Positions 24,527 to 34,315 of a stretch of DNA of 55,172 nucleotides are shown piece by piece. The DNA lies in NCBI GenBank assembly GCA_900546615.1, contig URDJ01000016.1:1-55172 (forward strand). Reading direction: 5' to 3'. The translations under genes were made by a program, and so were the position numbers. Position 1 is the first letter of the stretch. Each line of letters opens with the position of its first letter. Under the pieces are notes generated by a model. It searched no databases. It was not told the DNA's origin and worked only from the letters and a program-made list of their open reading frames with translations. The DNA is from an uncultured Eubacteriales bacterium. GTDB lineage: Bacteria; Bacillota; Clostridia; Oscillospirales; Oscillospiraceae.

Positions 24527-25761
24527 CCGGCCGCGAGCCGCTGAGCGTATCGGAGCTGAACGCGAGGATCAAGGGACTCATCGAGTCCGACCCCGTGCTC
24601 GGCTCCGTCTGCGTGAGGGGAGAGCTGTCGAATTACAAGGTCTATCCCTCCGGGCACCACTACTTCACGCTCAAGGACGCGGAGTCGAGCCTGCGCTGCG
24701 TCATGTTCCGCTCGGCGGCCTCGAAGCTGCGCTTCCGGCCCGAGAGCGGCATGGGCGTGACGGCCTGGGGCCGCGTGGCCGTGTATCCGCGCGACGGGGC
24801 CTATCAGCTCTACTGTGAGGGCCTGATGCCCGAGGGCGCGGGCGATCTGCAGCTGGCCTACGAGCAGCTCAAGGACAAGCTCCAAAAGGAGGGCCTGTTC
24901 GACCCCGCGCACAAAAAGCCCATCCCGCGCTACCCGGAGCGGATAGCGGTCATCACCTCGTCGGCGGGCGCGGCGGTGCACGACATCATCCGGGTGCTGC
25001 GCAAGCGCTGGCCGGTGGCGAAGGTCATACTGCTGCCGGTGCGGGTGCAGGGCGTCGAGGCCCCGCCGGAGATAGTCGGGGCGATAAGGTACGCGAACCG
25101 GTACAGGGTCGCGGACGTGATAATAACGGGCCGGGGCGGAGGCTCCATCGAGGACCTCTGGGCCTTCAACGACGAGCGGGTCGCCCGGGCGATATACGAA
25201 AGCGACTTGCCGGTGATCTCGGCGGTGGGGCACGAGCCGGACGTGACGATAGCGGATTTTGTGGCCGACCTGCGGGCGGCGACGCCGTCGAACGCGGCGG
25301 AGCTGGCCGCGCCGGACGCCTCCGAGCTGCGCGAGGCCATAATGTCGGCGAGCGCAAGGCTGGACCGGGCGGTGGAGCGCGTCATATCCGACCGGCGGGG
25401 GCGGCTGGAGGAGTACAGGTCCCGGCGGGTGATGCAAAGCCCGACGGGCTTCATCGACCAGCGGCGGCTGGAGCTGGACTCGATACGGCTGCGGCTGGAC
25501 TCGGCGGCGTCGGCGCGGCTGAACCGCGAAAAGCAGAGGTTTTCGTCCCTCGCGGCGAAGCTGGACGCGCTCAGCCCCTTAAAGGTGCTGGGGCGCGGCT
25601 ACGCGATAGCGCTGGACGCCGGGGGCCGGGCGGTGAAGGACGCCGGGCAGCTGACAGCCGGGGACAGGCTGAGCCTGAGACTGTCGAAGGGCGAGGCGCT
25701 CTGCCTTGTCGAGAGCGTGAACGGAGGAAAAGACGATGGCGGGAAAGAAAAAGACCTTTGA
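24523..25761 (+). CDS. xseA: Exodeoxyribonuclease VII large subunit
   Basis: The 412-residue protein has the N-terminal OB-fold (VCVRGELSNYKVYPSGHHYF, about 25-45), the catalytic core with VITSSAGAAVHDI and the GRGGGSIEDLWAFN motif, and HEPDVTIADFVADLRAATPSNAAE-type sequence in the core, followed by a coiled-coil region. The enzyme degrades single-stranded DNA with several XseB subunits. It overlaps nusB by four bases and xseB by 26 bases. In Bacillus folD lies between nusB and xseA; it is absent here. Confidence 0.93.
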   Translation: MTGREPLSVSELNARIKGLIESDPVLGSVCVRGELSNYKVYPSGHHYFTLKDAESSLRCVMFRSAASKLRFRPESGMGVTAWGRVAVYPRDGAYQLYCEGLMPEGAGDLQLAYEQLKDKLQKEGLFDPAHKKPIPRYPERIAVITSSAGAAVHDIIRVLRKRWPVAKVILLPVRVQGVEAPPEIVGAIRYANRYRVADVIITGRGGGSIEDLWAFNDERVARAIYESDLPVISAVGHEPDVTIADFVADLRAATPSNAAELAAPDASELREAIMSASARLDRAVERVISDRRGRLEEYRSRRVMQSPTGFIDQRRLELDSIRLRLDSAASARLNREKQRFSSLAAKLDALSPLKVLGRGYAIALDAGGRAVKDAGQLTAGDRLSLRLSKGEALCLVESVNGGKDDGGKEKDL

Positions 25762-25972
25762 GGAATCGCTCGCGCGGCTGGGCGAGGTCGTGCGCACGCT
25801 CGAGCGCGGGGACGCGCCGCTGGCGGACTCGCTCAAGCTGTTTGAGGAGGGCGCGGCGCTGATAACGGCCTGCACGAAGGAGCTGGACGAGGCCGAGCAG
25901 AAGGTGGTCAAGCTCCGCAAAGGCCCGGACGGCGAGCCGGAGGAGCTGCCCTTCGAGGAGGCGGGCGAATGA
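25736..25972 (+). CDS. xseB: Exodeoxyribonuclease VII small subunit
   Basis: The 78-residue protein has the XseB pattern FEESLARLGEVVRTLERGD, then PLADSLKLFEEGAALI and a long C-terminal helix. It binds the coiled coil of XseA. ATG 25736 lies inside the end of xseA with GGAGGAAAAG upstream, and ispA starts four bases before its stop ends. Confidence 0.92.
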   Translation: MAGKKKTFEESLARLGEVVRTLERGDAPLADSLKLFEEGAALITACTKELDEAEQKVVKLRKGPDGEPEELPFEEAGE

Positions 25973-26841
25973 GCTTCGACGAGAGGTACGCGGAGTACCT
26001 CGGCATGATAGAGCCGGCGCTGAAGGAATACTTCGGCGGGAAAAAGGGCCTGCCCTTCGACGGGCTGCTGGAGTCGATGGACTACAGCCTGACGGCGGGC
26101 GGCAAGCGGCTGCGGCCCGCGCTGGTGCTGGAGTTCTGCCGCGTCTGCGGCGGGGATATCGGGGCGGCGCTGCCCGTGGCCTGCGCGGTGGAGATGCTGC
26201 ACACCTACAGTCTCATCCACGACGACCTGCCCTGCATGGACAACGACGACCTGCGGCGCGGGAAACCGACTAACCACAGGGTCTACGGCGAGTGTACGGC
26301 AGTGCTGGCGGGCGACGCGCTGCAGGCCGAGGCGTTTGGGACGATATTGCGCTCGGAGCTGCCGGCGGAGCGGCGCGCCCGGTGCGCGGAGCACCTGGCG
26401 AACGCGGCGGGCGTGGACGGCATCTGCGGCGGGCAGTTCATGGACATGCTCACGGAGCACCCGGAGGACGAAGCCTGGCTGAGCGACCTGCAGGGCCGCA
26501 AGACGGGCAGCCTGCTCTCCGCGGCCTGCGCCATGGGCGCGGCGGCAGCCGGGGCGGGTGAGGATAAGACCGAGCTCGCCATCCGCTACGGCGCGGCGCT
26601 GGGCGCGGCCTTCCAGATACGCGACGATATGCTCGACGTGCTGAGCACCGAGGCGGAGCTGGGCAAACCCATAGGCTCGGACGCCGAGGAGGGGAAGCTC
26701 ACCTTCATGTCGCTCTACGGCGAGGAGAAGTGCGCCGAGATGGTGGAACGGCTGACGCAGCTCGCGGTGGAGCTGGCGAAGGAGCTTGGCTCGGACTTTC
26801 TTGCGCAGCTGGCGCTCCGCCTGTCGGACAGAAGGAACTGA
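25969..26841 (+). CDS. ispA: Polyprenyl synthetase (farnesyl/geranylgeranyl diphosphate synthase)
   Basis: The 290-residue prenyltransferase shows the first aspartate-rich motif (HDDLPCMDND, Asp85-Asp93), the GGKRLRP start motif at 44-50 and the second motif RDDMLD. Residues before the first motif (MLHTYSLIH) are the short-chain farnesyl type. It condenses IPP with DMAPP/GPP and is grouped with dxs downstream, so the cell makes isoprenoids by the MEP route. The gene overlaps xseB by four bases. Confidence 0.92.
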   Translation: MSFDERYAEYLGMIEPALKEYFGGKKGLPFDGLLESMDYSLTAGGKRLRPALVLEFCRVCGGDIGAALPVACAVEMLHTYSLIHDDLPCMDNDDLRRGKPTNHRVYGECTAVLAGDALQAEAFGTILRSELPAERRARCAEHLANAAGVDGICGGQFMDMLTEHPEDEAWLSDLQGRKTGSLLSAACAMGAAAAGAGEDKTELAIRYGAALGAAFQIRDDMLDVLSTEAELGKPIGSDAEEGKLTFMSLYGEEKCAEMVERLTQLAVELAKELGSDFLAQLALRLSDRRN

Positions 26842-26874
26842 CAGAAATTATGCAAAATGCATGAATATACAGGT

Positions 26875-26914
26875 AACCCGCCCGGTTTGTGTTGAAAAAC
26901 CGGGCGGGTTTTGT
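26875..26914 (+). terminator. Rho-independent terminator after ispA
   Basis: AACCCGCCCGGTTT and AAACCGGGCGGGTT form a 14-bp perfect stem over an 8-base loop followed by TTGTT. It separates the Asp23-ispA operon from dxs. Confidence 0.85.
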
Positions 26915-26975
26915 TAATATGGTATAAGGAGTAGTGTCGCCGGCAATATTTGCCGTGACTAAAGAGGTATTGACT

Positions 26976-28799
26976 TTGCTTGAGAAGATAAATGATGTTG
27001 CGGACCTGCGGGCGCTGGGGCCGGAGGAGCTTCCGGGGCTTTGCGGGGAGATACGCAGGTTTTTGATAGAGAACGTCTCGAAGACGGGCGGGCACCTTGC
27101 GTCCAACCTCGGCACGGTGGAGCTGTGCGTTGCGCTGGACAGGGTGTACGACCCGTACAGGGACAGGATAGTGTTCGACGTGGGGCACCAGTGCTATACG
27201 CACAAGCTGCTGACGGGCCGGCGCGAGGGCTTTGCGCGGCTGCGGCAGTACGGGGGCATCTCGGGCTTCCCGAAACCCTCGGAGAGCGCGGCGGACGCCT
27301 TCATAGCCGGGCACGCCTCGAACAGCGTGTCCGTGGCGCTGGGCATGGCGCGGGCGCGCACGAGGCTGGGCGAGGACTATGATGTCGCCGCGGTCATAGG
27401 CGACGGGGCGCTGACCGGCGGGCTGGCCTACGAGGGCCTGTCGAACGCCGGGCAGTCGGGCGAGCCGCTGGTCGTGATACTCAACGACAACGCGATGTCG
27501 ATAGGCTCGAACGTGGGCGGCATGGCGCGGCTGCTCAGCCGGATGCGTGTGCAGCCGGGGTACTTCAGGTTCAAGCGCTGGTACAGGGATACCGTGGGGA
27601 AGATAAAACCGGTGTACGAGCTGTCGCATTGGGTAAAGGAGAGCATCAAGGGCGCGATCCTGCCCGGGAACATGTTCGACGACCTCGGGTTTTACTATCT
27701 CGGGCCTGTGGACGGGCACGACGTGGAGGCTCTGGAGAGCGCCATAGCCTGGGCGCGGGACATGCGGGTGCCGGTGCTGCTGCACGTGATAACGCGCAAG
27801 GGGCGCGGCTACCCGAGGGCGGAGCTGGACCCGGAGAGATATCACGGAGTCGCGCCCTTCGACCCGGAAAAGGGCGTCGTGAAGGGCGGGAAGGAGAGCT
27901 TTTCCACCGTCGTGGGCCGCTCGCTCTGCCGCGCGGCGGAGCGGGACCGGAGGGTCTCGGCGCTGACGGCGGCGATGGCCGACGGCACGGGGCTTTCGGA
28001 CTTTGCGAAGCGGTACCCGGAGCGGTTTTATGATACGGGCATAGCCGAGGGGCACACGGTGTCGATGGCGGCGGGCATGGCGAAAGAGGGGCTTTTGCCG
28101 GTGGCCTGCGTGTACTCGAGCTTTTTGCAGAGGGCCTTCGACATGCTCATCCACGACGTGAGCCTGCTGGGCCTGCACGTCGTGCTCGGCGTGGACAGGG
28201 CCGGGCTGGTCGGCGAGGACGGGGAGACTCACCACGGCGTGTTCGACATAGCCTGCCTCGGCGCGGTGCCGGGGATGACGGTCTGGTGCCCGGCGTCCTT
28301 CCGCGAGGCGGAGGACATGCTGGATCACGCCATGTTCACGGAGACGGGGCCTGTCGCGGTGAGATACCCGCGCGGCGGCGAGGGAGAGTATAAGGACGGC
28401 GGCGCGCAGGTATGTAAGACCGTGCGGCAGGGCGCGGACGTGACGCTGGCCGTGTACGGCACGATGGTGAACGAGGCCCTCGCGGCGGCGGGGCTGCTGG
28501 AGCGCGAGGGCATTTCCGCGGAAATAATAAAGCTGGGCCGGGTGCTTCCGCTGGACGCGGGGCCGGTCATGGAGTCTGCGCGAAGGACGGGCAGGCTCGT
28601 TGTGGCGGAGGAGGTGTGCGCCTCCGGCTGCATCGGGGCGAGGATAATGGCCGCTGCCGGCGGGAACGCGGGCTTTGAGGCGAGGCTGCTCAATCTGGGC
28701 GAGGGCATCGTCGGCCAGGGCGGCGCGGCGAAGCTGCGCTCTCTTGGCGGCATAGACGCCGCGGCGATAGCGAAGGCGGCAAAGGAGCTGATGGGATGA
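26976..28799 (+). CDS. dxs: 1-deoxy-D-xylulose-5-phosphate synthase
   Basis: The 607-residue thiamine-diphosphate enzyme shows HLASNLGTVELCVAL, GHQCYTHKLLTGR, the TPP motif GDGALTGG ... SNAG, the catalytic glutamate in GIAEGHTVSMAAGMA, and DRAGLVGEDGETHHGVFD. It makes DXP from pyruvate and glyceraldehyde-3-phosphate, the first MEP step, also used for thiamine and pyridoxal. The start is TTG at 26976 (MLEKINDVADLR) with AGAGG eight bases upstream; a GTG at 26934 would add 14 residues unlike the family. Its stop overlaps the tlyA start. Confidence 0.93.
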   Translation: MLEKINDVADLRALGPEELPGLCGEIRRFLIENVSKTGGHLASNLGTVELCVALDRVYDPYRDRIVFDVGHQCYTHKLLTGRREGFARLRQYGGISGFPKPSESAADAFIAGHASNSVSVALGMARARTRLGEDYDVAAVIGDGALTGGLAYEGLSNAGQSGEPLVVILNDNAMSIGSNVGGMARLLSRMRVQPGYFRFKRWYRDTVGKIKPVYELSHWVKESIKGAILPGNMFDDLGFYYLGPVDGHDVEALESAIAWARDMRVPVLLHVITRKGRGYPRAELDPERYHGVAPFDPEKGVVKGGKESFSTVVGRSLCRAAERDRRVSALTAAMADGTGLSDFAKRYPERFYDTGIAEGHTVSMAAGMAKEGLLPVACVYSSFLQRAFDMLIHDVSLLGLHVVLGVDRAGLVGEDGETHHGVFDIACLGAVPGMTVWCPASFREAEDMLDHAMFTETGPVAVRYPRGGEGEYKDGGAQVCKTVRQGADVTLAVYGTMVNEALAAAGLLEREGISAEIIKLGRVLPLDAGPVMESARRTGRLVVAEEVCASGCIGARIMAAAGGNAGFEARLLNLGEGIVGQGGAAKLRSLGGIDAAAIAKAAKELMG

Positions 28800-29596
28800 G
28801 CGGCGAGAGGCTTGACCAGAGACTGGTGGAGCTGGGGCACTTCGAGAGCCGCGAGAAGGCGCGGGCCACGATCATGAGCGGCCTCGTGTACGTGAACGGG
28901 CAGAAGGCGGATAAGCCGGGCATGGCCGTGAAGGAAGGCGCGAAGATCGAGGTGCGGGGCGCTGCCTGCCCCTACGTGTCGCGGGGCGGCTTCAAGCTGG
29001 AGAAGGCGCTGCGCGTGTTCCCGGTGAGCGCGGAGGGCAAGGTATGCATCGACTGCGGGGCCTCGACGGGCGGGTTCACGGATGTCCTGCTGAAAAACGG
29101 CGCGAAGAAGGTGTACGCCGTCGACGTGGGCTACGGGCAGCTGGCCTGGAGCCTGCGGAGCGACGCGCGGGTCGTGACGATGGAGCGCACGAACGCGCGG
29201 AGCCTCACACCGGAGATGTTCGCGGATGTGATGGACATGGCGGTGATGGACCTGTCGTTTATTTCGGTGCGTCTGGTGCTGCCCGCGGTGCGGGAGCTGC
29301 TCGCGGAGGCGGGCGAGGTGCTGTGCCTCATTAAGCCGCAGTTCGAAGCGGGCCGCGAGGACGTGGGCAAGAAGGGCGTCGTGCGCGACGCCGCGGTGCA
29401 CGAGCGTGTGCTGCGGGAGTTTCTCACGGCCGCGCCGGGGCTGGGCTATACGGTGATGGGCCTGGACTACTCGCCGGTGCGCGGGCCTGAGGGGAACATA
29501 GAATATCTGGCGTATCTCAAGAAGGGGGCGCATGAGGCGCCTATCATGGACGCGGCGGCGGTGGTCGCGGCGTCGCACAGAGAGCTGGCGAAGTGA
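28796..29596 (+). CDS. tlyA: TlyA-family rRNA 2'-O-methyltransferase
   Basis: The 266-residue protein has an N-terminal S4 RNA-binding domain (RLDQRLVELGHFESREKA, VNGQKADKPGM) and a C-terminal Rossmann methyltransferase with SAM motif DCGASTGGFTD, then MDLSFIS and LIKPQFE. TlyA (YqxC in Bacillus) 2'-O-methylates cytidines of 16S/23S rRNA. The dxs-tlyA-nadK-argR-recN order is conserved in Firmicutes. It overlaps dxs by four bases and its stop shares a base with the nadK ATG. Confidence 0.9.
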   Translation: MSGERLDQRLVELGHFESREKARATIMSGLVYVNGQKADKPGMAVKEGAKIEVRGAACPYVSRGGFKLEKALRVFPVSAEGKVCIDCGASTGGFTDVLLKNGAKKVYAVDVGYGQLAWSLRSDARVVTMERTNARSLTPEMFADVMDMAVMDLSFISVRLVLPAVRELLAEAGEVLCLIKPQFEAGREDVGKKGVVRDAAVHERVLREFLTAAPGLGYTVMGLDYSPVRGPEGNIEYLAYLKKGAHEAPIMDAAAVVAASHRELAK

Positions 29597-30438
29597 TGGG
29601 AAAGATAGTGCTGTCGCCGAACCCGTACCGTGACAGGGGCCTTGTGCTGACGAACAGGGCGAAGGAGCTGCTGGAGCGGGACGGCCGGGAGACGGTGACA
29701 GCCCCGGTGTTTGTGGACGTGCCGGGGGATTCGAACATGGTGCCGCTGCACAGGGCGGCGGAGGGCGCGGAGCTTATAATCTCGTTCGGCGGGGACGGGA
29801 CGTTCCTGCACGTGGCGCGGCAGACGCTGGGGCTGCCGGTGCCGCTGCTGGGCGTGAACGTGGGCACGAAGGGCTTCATGGCGGGGCTCGAGCCGGAGGA
29901 TATCGAGCTGGTGCGGCGCGCTGCGGCGGGCGGCTACCGGCGGAGCCTGCGCATGATGCTGGACGTGGAGCTTATACGCGCGGACGGGGAGACGCTGCGG
30001 GACTGCGCGCTCAACGACGCCGTGGTCAAGAGCGACGTGAACTGCATAAACCTGAGCGTGCTGGCGGACGGCACGGAGATAACGAGCTTTGCGGGCGACG
30101 GCGTGATAGTAGCGACTCCGACGGGCTCGACGGCGTATTCGATGTCGGCGGGCGGGCCGATAGTGGAGCCTGAGGCGGCGAACATCATAGTGACGCCCAT
30201 CTGCGCGCATATCATGGCGGCGAAGAGCTTTGTGCTCGCTCCGGGCAGGACGGTGATGGTGCTGCCCGAGAGGCTGCATGGCAAGAGGGTAGTGTTGTCG
30301 GTGGATGGTTCCGAGGGCGTGGGCATCTCGCCCGGGGACGAGGTAAGGATCAGCAGGTCGGAGAACGTGGTCGTGATGGCGGACATGGAGGTCAGGAGCT
30401 TTTACGACACGGCGAGGGGCAAGCTGACGAGGCCGTGA
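29596..30438 (+). CDS. nadK: NAD kinase
   Basis: The 280-residue protein has the diagnostic SFGGDGTFLHVAR motif, GVNVGTKGFMAG (compare GxNxGxLGFL), and TPTGSTAYSMSAGGPIV. The usual LNE motif appears as LNDAVVKSD. It phosphorylates NAD to NADP. ATG 29596 overlaps the tlyA stop; an in-frame GTG lies one codon earlier. A 61-bp gap with a GGAGGAG site separates it from argR. Confidence 0.92.
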   Translation: MGKIVLSPNPYRDRGLVLTNRAKELLERDGRETVTAPVFVDVPGDSNMVPLHRAAEGAELIISFGGDGTFLHVARQTLGLPVPLLGVNVGTKGFMAGLEPEDIELVRRAAAGGYRRSLRMMLDVELIRADGETLRDCALNDAVVKSDVNCINLSVLADGTEITSFAGDGVIVATPTGSTAYSMSAGGPIVEPEAANIIVTPICAHIMAAKSFVLAPGRTVMVLPERLHGKRVVLSVDGSEGVGISPGDEVRISRSENVVVMADMEVRSFYDTARGKLTRP

Positions 30439-30499
30439 GATGAGAGAGGGGTACAATTCCAATTCAGGCGGGGACGCCGGGGGATAGGAGGAGTTTCTA

Positions 30500-30949
30500 A
30501 TGAAAACGGCAAGGCAGGAAATCATACTGGAGATAATCGCTTCACAGGACATAGAGACACAGAACCAGCTCATGCAGGCGCTCATGGAGCACGGGGTCAA
30601 GAGCACGCAGGCGACCTTGTCCAGGGACATCAAGGACCTGCGGCTGGTGAAGGAGCTTGCCTCCAACGGGCGCTACCGCTATGCGCAGCCGGCGCACGAC
30701 GAGGCGGCGGGGCATAACGAGCGGCTCAGGAAGATATTCAGGGAAGGCGTGGTGTCCTGCGACACGGCCATGAACATCATAGTGCTGAAGACTCTGCCGG
30801 GGCTTGCGTCGGCGGCGAGCTCGGCCATGGACGGCATGGAGATGAGCACTCTGGTGGGGACCGTAGCGGGCGACGACACGGTGTTCATAGCGATGAAGGA
30901 CGTGAGGAGCGCGGAGCAGTTCTGCGAGGAGATAAAGAAGCTGTTCTGA
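30500..30949 (+). CDS. argR: Arginine repressor ArgR/AhrC
   Basis: The 149-residue protein has an N-terminal winged helix (ATLSRDIKDLRLVK) and the C-terminal hexamerisation/arginine-binding domain with GTVAGDDTVFIAMKD. ArgR represses arginine biosynthesis and activates catabolism when arginine is abundant; in Clostridia it is usually encoded next to recN as here. ATG 30500 is preceded by a GGAGGAG site. Confidence 0.93.
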   Translation: MKTARQEIILEIIASQDIETQNQLMQALMEHGVKSTQATLSRDIKDLRLVKELASNGRYRYAQPAHDEAAGHNERLRKIFREGVVSCDTAMNIIVLKTLPGLASAASSAMDGMEMSTLVGTVAGDDTVFIAMKDVRSAEQFCEEIKKLF

Positions 30950-30970
30950 GCGGGAGAGAGGCAAGGCCGT

Positions 30971-32650
30971 ATGCTGAGTGAGCTGCATATCGAGAATATA
31001 GCGGTGATAGAGCGCGCGGACATAGAGCCGGGGCCGGGGCTGAACGTGCTGACGGGCGAGACCGGCGCGGGCAAGAGCATAGTGATCGATTCGCTGGAGG
31101 CTGTGCTGGGCGCGCGGGCGAGCCGTGAGCTGGTCCGCACCGGGGCGCAGAGGGCGTCGGTGACGGCGGTGTTCACGCCCGAGGGGGCGGAAGACTGGCT
31201 GAGCGAGAACGACATGGAGCCTGAGGACGGGCTGGTGATAAGGCGGCGGGTGGGACAGGACGGCAAGAGCTCGGCGCAGGTGAACGGCACGCCGGTGTCG
31301 GCCTCGGAGCTGAGGGCGCTGGGGTCGAGGCTGCTGGATATCCACGGGCAGAACGACGGCAGGCAGCTCATGGACGAGACGAGGCACCGGGAATACCTGG
31401 ACAGCTTTGCGGCTCTTTCGGAGAAGCTGGCGGAGTACCGCGGGCTGTACGAGAGCTGGCGGGAGGCATCTGCGGCGCTCAGGCGGCTGGAGATGACGGA
31501 GGCGGAGCGCGAGCGGCGCGAGCGCGACCTGCGCCTGACGGCGGAGGAACTGACGGCGGCGGAGATACGCCCGGGCGAGGAGGAGAGCCTGACCGGGCGG
31601 CGCGAGCTGCTGAGAAATTCGGAGAAGCTGACGGAGGCGCTCGACTTAGCTTACGGGGCGCTGTACGGCGAGGAGGGGAGCGCGGCGGAGAGCGCCGGGA
31701 CAGCCGCCTCGTGGACGGAGCGCGCGGCGGCGCTGGCGCCGGAGCTGGACGAGGCCCTGGCGGAGATAGAGCAGGCCCGGAGCAATATAGAGGACGCGGC
31801 GGAACGGCTGCGGGACCTGCGCGAGCGGCTGGACTTCTCGCCGGGGGAATACGACGCGCTGGAGACGAGGCTGAGCCAGCTGAGAAGGCTGGAGAAGAAA
31901 TACGGCACGGACGAGGCCGGCCTCGCGGAGCTGCTGGAGAGCGCGAAGCGCGGGCTGGAGGAGCTGGATAACTCGGACGAAAAGCGCATGGCGCTGGAAG
32001 CGGAGCTTGCAAAAAGGAAAAAAGCGGCGTATAATTCCGCAAAGGAGCTGTCCGCGCTCAGGAAGAAGGCCGGCGAGGAGCTGAGGCGGAGGATCGAGCA
32101 GGGGCTGCGCGAGCTTTCGATGCCGTCGGTGAGGTTCGAGACGGAGATAGCGCCGCTGGGCGGCGAACCGGGCTTCGACGAGACGGGCATGGACGAGGTG
32201 CGGTTTCTGATGTCGGCGAACGCGGGCGAGGCGCCGGGGCGGATATCGAAGATAGCGTCCGGCGGCGAGCTGGCGAGGATAATGCTGGTGATGAAGGACG
32301 TGCTGTCGGAGCGGGACAGCGTGGGCACGATGGTGTTCGACGAGATCGACGAGGGCGTGTCGGGCATAGCGGCTCAGAGGGTGGCGGAAAAGCTGGCGCG
32401 TCTGTCGAGGCGCAAGCAGGTCATCTGCGTGACGCACCTGCCGCAGATCGCGGCGATGGCGGACACGCATTTTCGGATAGAGAAGACGGAGCGGGACGGC
32501 AGGACGTATACGAAGGTGACGCCGCTGGAGCGCGAGGGAAGGATAAGGGAGCTTGCGCGGCTGCACGGCGGTGAGAATGTTACGGAGATAACGCTGGCGA
32601 GCGCGGCGGAGCAGCTGGACGCGGCGAGCGAGTATAAAGGGGGAATATGA
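30971..32650 (+). CDS. recN: DNA repair protein RecN
   Basis: The 559-residue SMC-like ATPase has Walker A GETGAGKS near the N terminus, a long Arg/Glu-rich coiled-coil centre, and the C-terminal ATPase half with SGGELARIMLVMK, Walker B VFDEIDEGVSG and CVTHLPQIAAMAD. RecN tethers broken DNA ends in double-strand break repair. The spoIVB-spo0A pair that follows recN in Bacillus and many Clostridia is not present; a small cysteine-rich gene begins one base after its stop. Confidence 0.93.
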   Translation: MLSELHIENIAVIERADIEPGPGLNVLTGETGAGKSIVIDSLEAVLGARASRELVRTGAQRASVTAVFTPEGAEDWLSENDMEPEDGLVIRRRVGQDGKSSAQVNGTPVSASELRALGSRLLDIHGQNDGRQLMDETRHREYLDSFAALSEKLAEYRGLYESWREASAALRRLEMTEAERERRERDLRLTAEELTAAEIRPGEEESLTGRRELLRNSEKLTEALDLAYGALYGEEGSAAESAGTAASWTERAAALAPELDEALAEIEQARSNIEDAAERLRDLRERLDFSPGEYDALETRLSQLRRLEKKYGTDEAGLAELLESAKRGLEELDNSDEKRMALEAELAKRKKAAYNSAKELSALRKKAGEELRRRIEQGLRELSMPSVRFETEIAPLGGEPGFDETGMDEVRFLMSANAGEAPGRISKIASGGELARIMLVMKDVLSERDSVGTMVFDEIDEGVSGIAAQRVAEKLARLSRRKQVICVTHLPQIAAMADTHFRIEKTERDGRTYTKVTPLEREGRIRELARLHGGENVTEITLASAAEQLDAASEYKGGI

Positions 32651-32651
32651 A

Positions 32652-33041
32652 ATGACCTACGGCGAGAAGGCAAGAGAGCTGAAGGACACCCTCAACTGCG
32701 GACAGAGCGTGGTAGTGGCGCTGGACGAGCTGACGGGGCTGGACGAGAAGACGGCGAAGGCGCTGGGCACTGGTCTGGGCGGCGGACTGCGCTGTGGTGA
32801 GGCCTGCGGGGCGTATTGCGGCGCGGTGCTGGCGATCGGGATGACGATCGGTGCCAACGGCATGGGCAAGCCCGGCGGTCCGGTGGCGACGGCGACGAAG
32901 GAGCTGGCGGCGGAGTTCAAGGAGAAGTTCGGCGCGATACGCTGCGAGGACCTGCTGGCGCTGAATAACGACGACCACGACGTGTGCTACGAGTTCTGCG
33001 CCTGGTGCGCGGACAAGGCGGCGGAGAAGATAGCTAAATAA
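32652..33041 (+). CDS. C_GCAxxG_C_C family redox-type small protein
   Basis: The 129-residue protein has eight or so cysteines, with the core GGGLRCGEACGAYCGAVLAIG followed by IRCEDL and CYEFCAWCAD. This matches the family named for its C_GCAxxG_C_C motif, thought to be redox-active or metal-binding and common in anaerobes, though without a firm function. It starts one base after the recN stop and is likely co-transcribed with it; tyrS follows after 42 bp. Confidence 0.8.
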   Translation: MTYGEKARELKDTLNCGQSVVVALDELTGLDEKTAKALGTGLGGGLRCGEACGAYCGAVLAIGMTIGANGMGKPGGPVATATKELAAEFKEKFGAIRCEDLLALNNDDHDVCYEFCAWCADKAAEKIAK

Positions 33042-33083
33042 ACCGGCAAAGCGGAAAAAACTAAAGATGAAGGGGAAAGATCG

Positions 33084-34304
33084 ATGCAGATCTACGAGGA
33101 ACTCAGGGCGCGCGGGCTTATCGCGCAGGTAACGGACGAGGACGAAATCAGGGAGCTGATAAACGCGGGGAAGGCGACGTTCTATATCGGCTTTGACGCG
33201 ACGGCGGACTCGCTGCATATCGGGCACTTCATGGCGCTGAATCTGATGCGCAGATTGCAGCTTGCGGGCAACCGGCCGATAGCGCTGCTGGGCGGCGGCA
33301 CGACGATGGTGGGCGACCCGTCGGGCCGGACGGACATGCGGCAGATGCTGACGCAGGAGAAGATACAGGAGAACGCGGCGAAGTTCAAGGTGCAGATGGC
33401 GAAGTTCATCGACTTCTCCGAGGGGAAGGCGCTGATGCTGGATAACGCGGACTGGCTGCTGGGGCTCAACTATATTGAGCTGCTGCGGGACGTGGGCGCG
33501 CACTTCTCCGTGAATAACATGCTGAGGGCCGAGTGCTATAAGCAGAGGATGGAGAAGGGCCTGAGCTTCCTTGAGTTCAACTATATGATCATGCAGTCGT
33601 ATGACTTTTACCACATGTTCAAGGAGTACAACTGCGTGATGCAGTGCGGCGGAGACGACCAGTGGTCGAACATCCTGGGCGGCACGGAGCTTATCAGGAG
33701 GAAGCTGGGGAAGAACGCCTACGGCATGACGATCACGCTGCTGCTGACGAGCGAGGGCAAGAAGATGGGCAAGACGCAGTCGGGCGCGGTGTGGCTGGAC
33801 CCGAATAAGACGAGCCCGTTTGAGTTCTATCAGTATTGGCGGAATATAGACGACGCGGACGTGATAAACTGCCTGCGGAAGATGACCTTCCTGCCCTTGG
33901 AGCAGATCGACGAGATGGCGAAATGGAAGGACGCTCAGCTCAACGAGGCGAAGGAGATTCTGGCGACCGAGCTGACGGCGCTGGTGCACGGCGAGGAGGA
34001 AGCGCAGAAGGCGAAGGCTGGCGCGCGGGCGATCTTCGGCGGCGGCGACAGCGAGCATATGCCGGAGACGGAGATCACGGCAGAGGACCTGACGGACGGC
34101 GCGGCGGATATACTGACGCTGCTGGTAAAGACGGGGCTGTGCGGGAGCCGGAGCGACGCGAGGAGGAACGTGCAGCAGGGCGGCGTAACGGCGAACGATG
34201 AGAAGGTGGAGGACATCGCAAAGAGCTTCACCGAAGCCGAACTGAAAGCCGGCGTAGTGCTCAGACGCGGCAAGAAGAACTATAATAAGGCGATAATGAA
34301 ATAA
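33084..34304 (+). CDS. tyrS: Tyrosyl-tRNA synthetase
   Basis: The 406-residue class I synthetase has the HIGH motif in [11 protein letters not shown], the KMSKS motif as KKMGKTQ, and a C-terminal S4 domain ([15 protein letters not shown]). The tyrosine pocket motif [12 protein letters not shown] is present. KMSKS with Gly at the fourth position and the single C-terminal S4 domain fit the TyrS type I form. No T-box leader fits in the 42-bp gap upstream, so it is probably made from the argR-recN transcript or a weak local promoter. Confidence 0.93.
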   Translation: MQIYEELRARGLIAQVTDEDEIRELINAGKATFYIGFDATADSLHIGHFMALNLMRRLQLAGNRPIALLGGGTTMVGDPSGRTDMRQMLTQEKIQENAAKFKVQMAKFIDFSEGKALMLDNADWLLGLNYIELLRDVGAHFSVNNMLRAECYKQRMEKGLSFLEFNYMIMQSYDFYHMFKEYNCVMQCGGDDQWSNILGGTELIRRKLGKNAYGMTITLLLTSEGKKMGKTQSGAVWLDPNKTSPFEFYQYWRNIDDADVINCLRKMTFLPLEQIDEMAKWKDAQLNEAKEILATELTALVHGEEEAQKAKAGARAIFGGGDSEHMPETEITAEDLTDGAADILTLLVKTGLCGSRSDARRNVQQGGVTANDEKVEDIAKSFTEAELKAGVVLRRGKKNYNKAIMK

Positions 34305-34315
34305 AAGAGCAGTTC

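Noticed and set aside
26715..28328. A 537-codon minus-strand frame opposite dxs
   Set aside because: It is a shadow of the dxs reading frame, with Arg/His/Pro-rich sequence and no motif.
33042..33083. A T-box riboswitch for tyrS
   Set aside because: Only 42 bases separate tyrS from the upstream gene, too few for a T-box leader.
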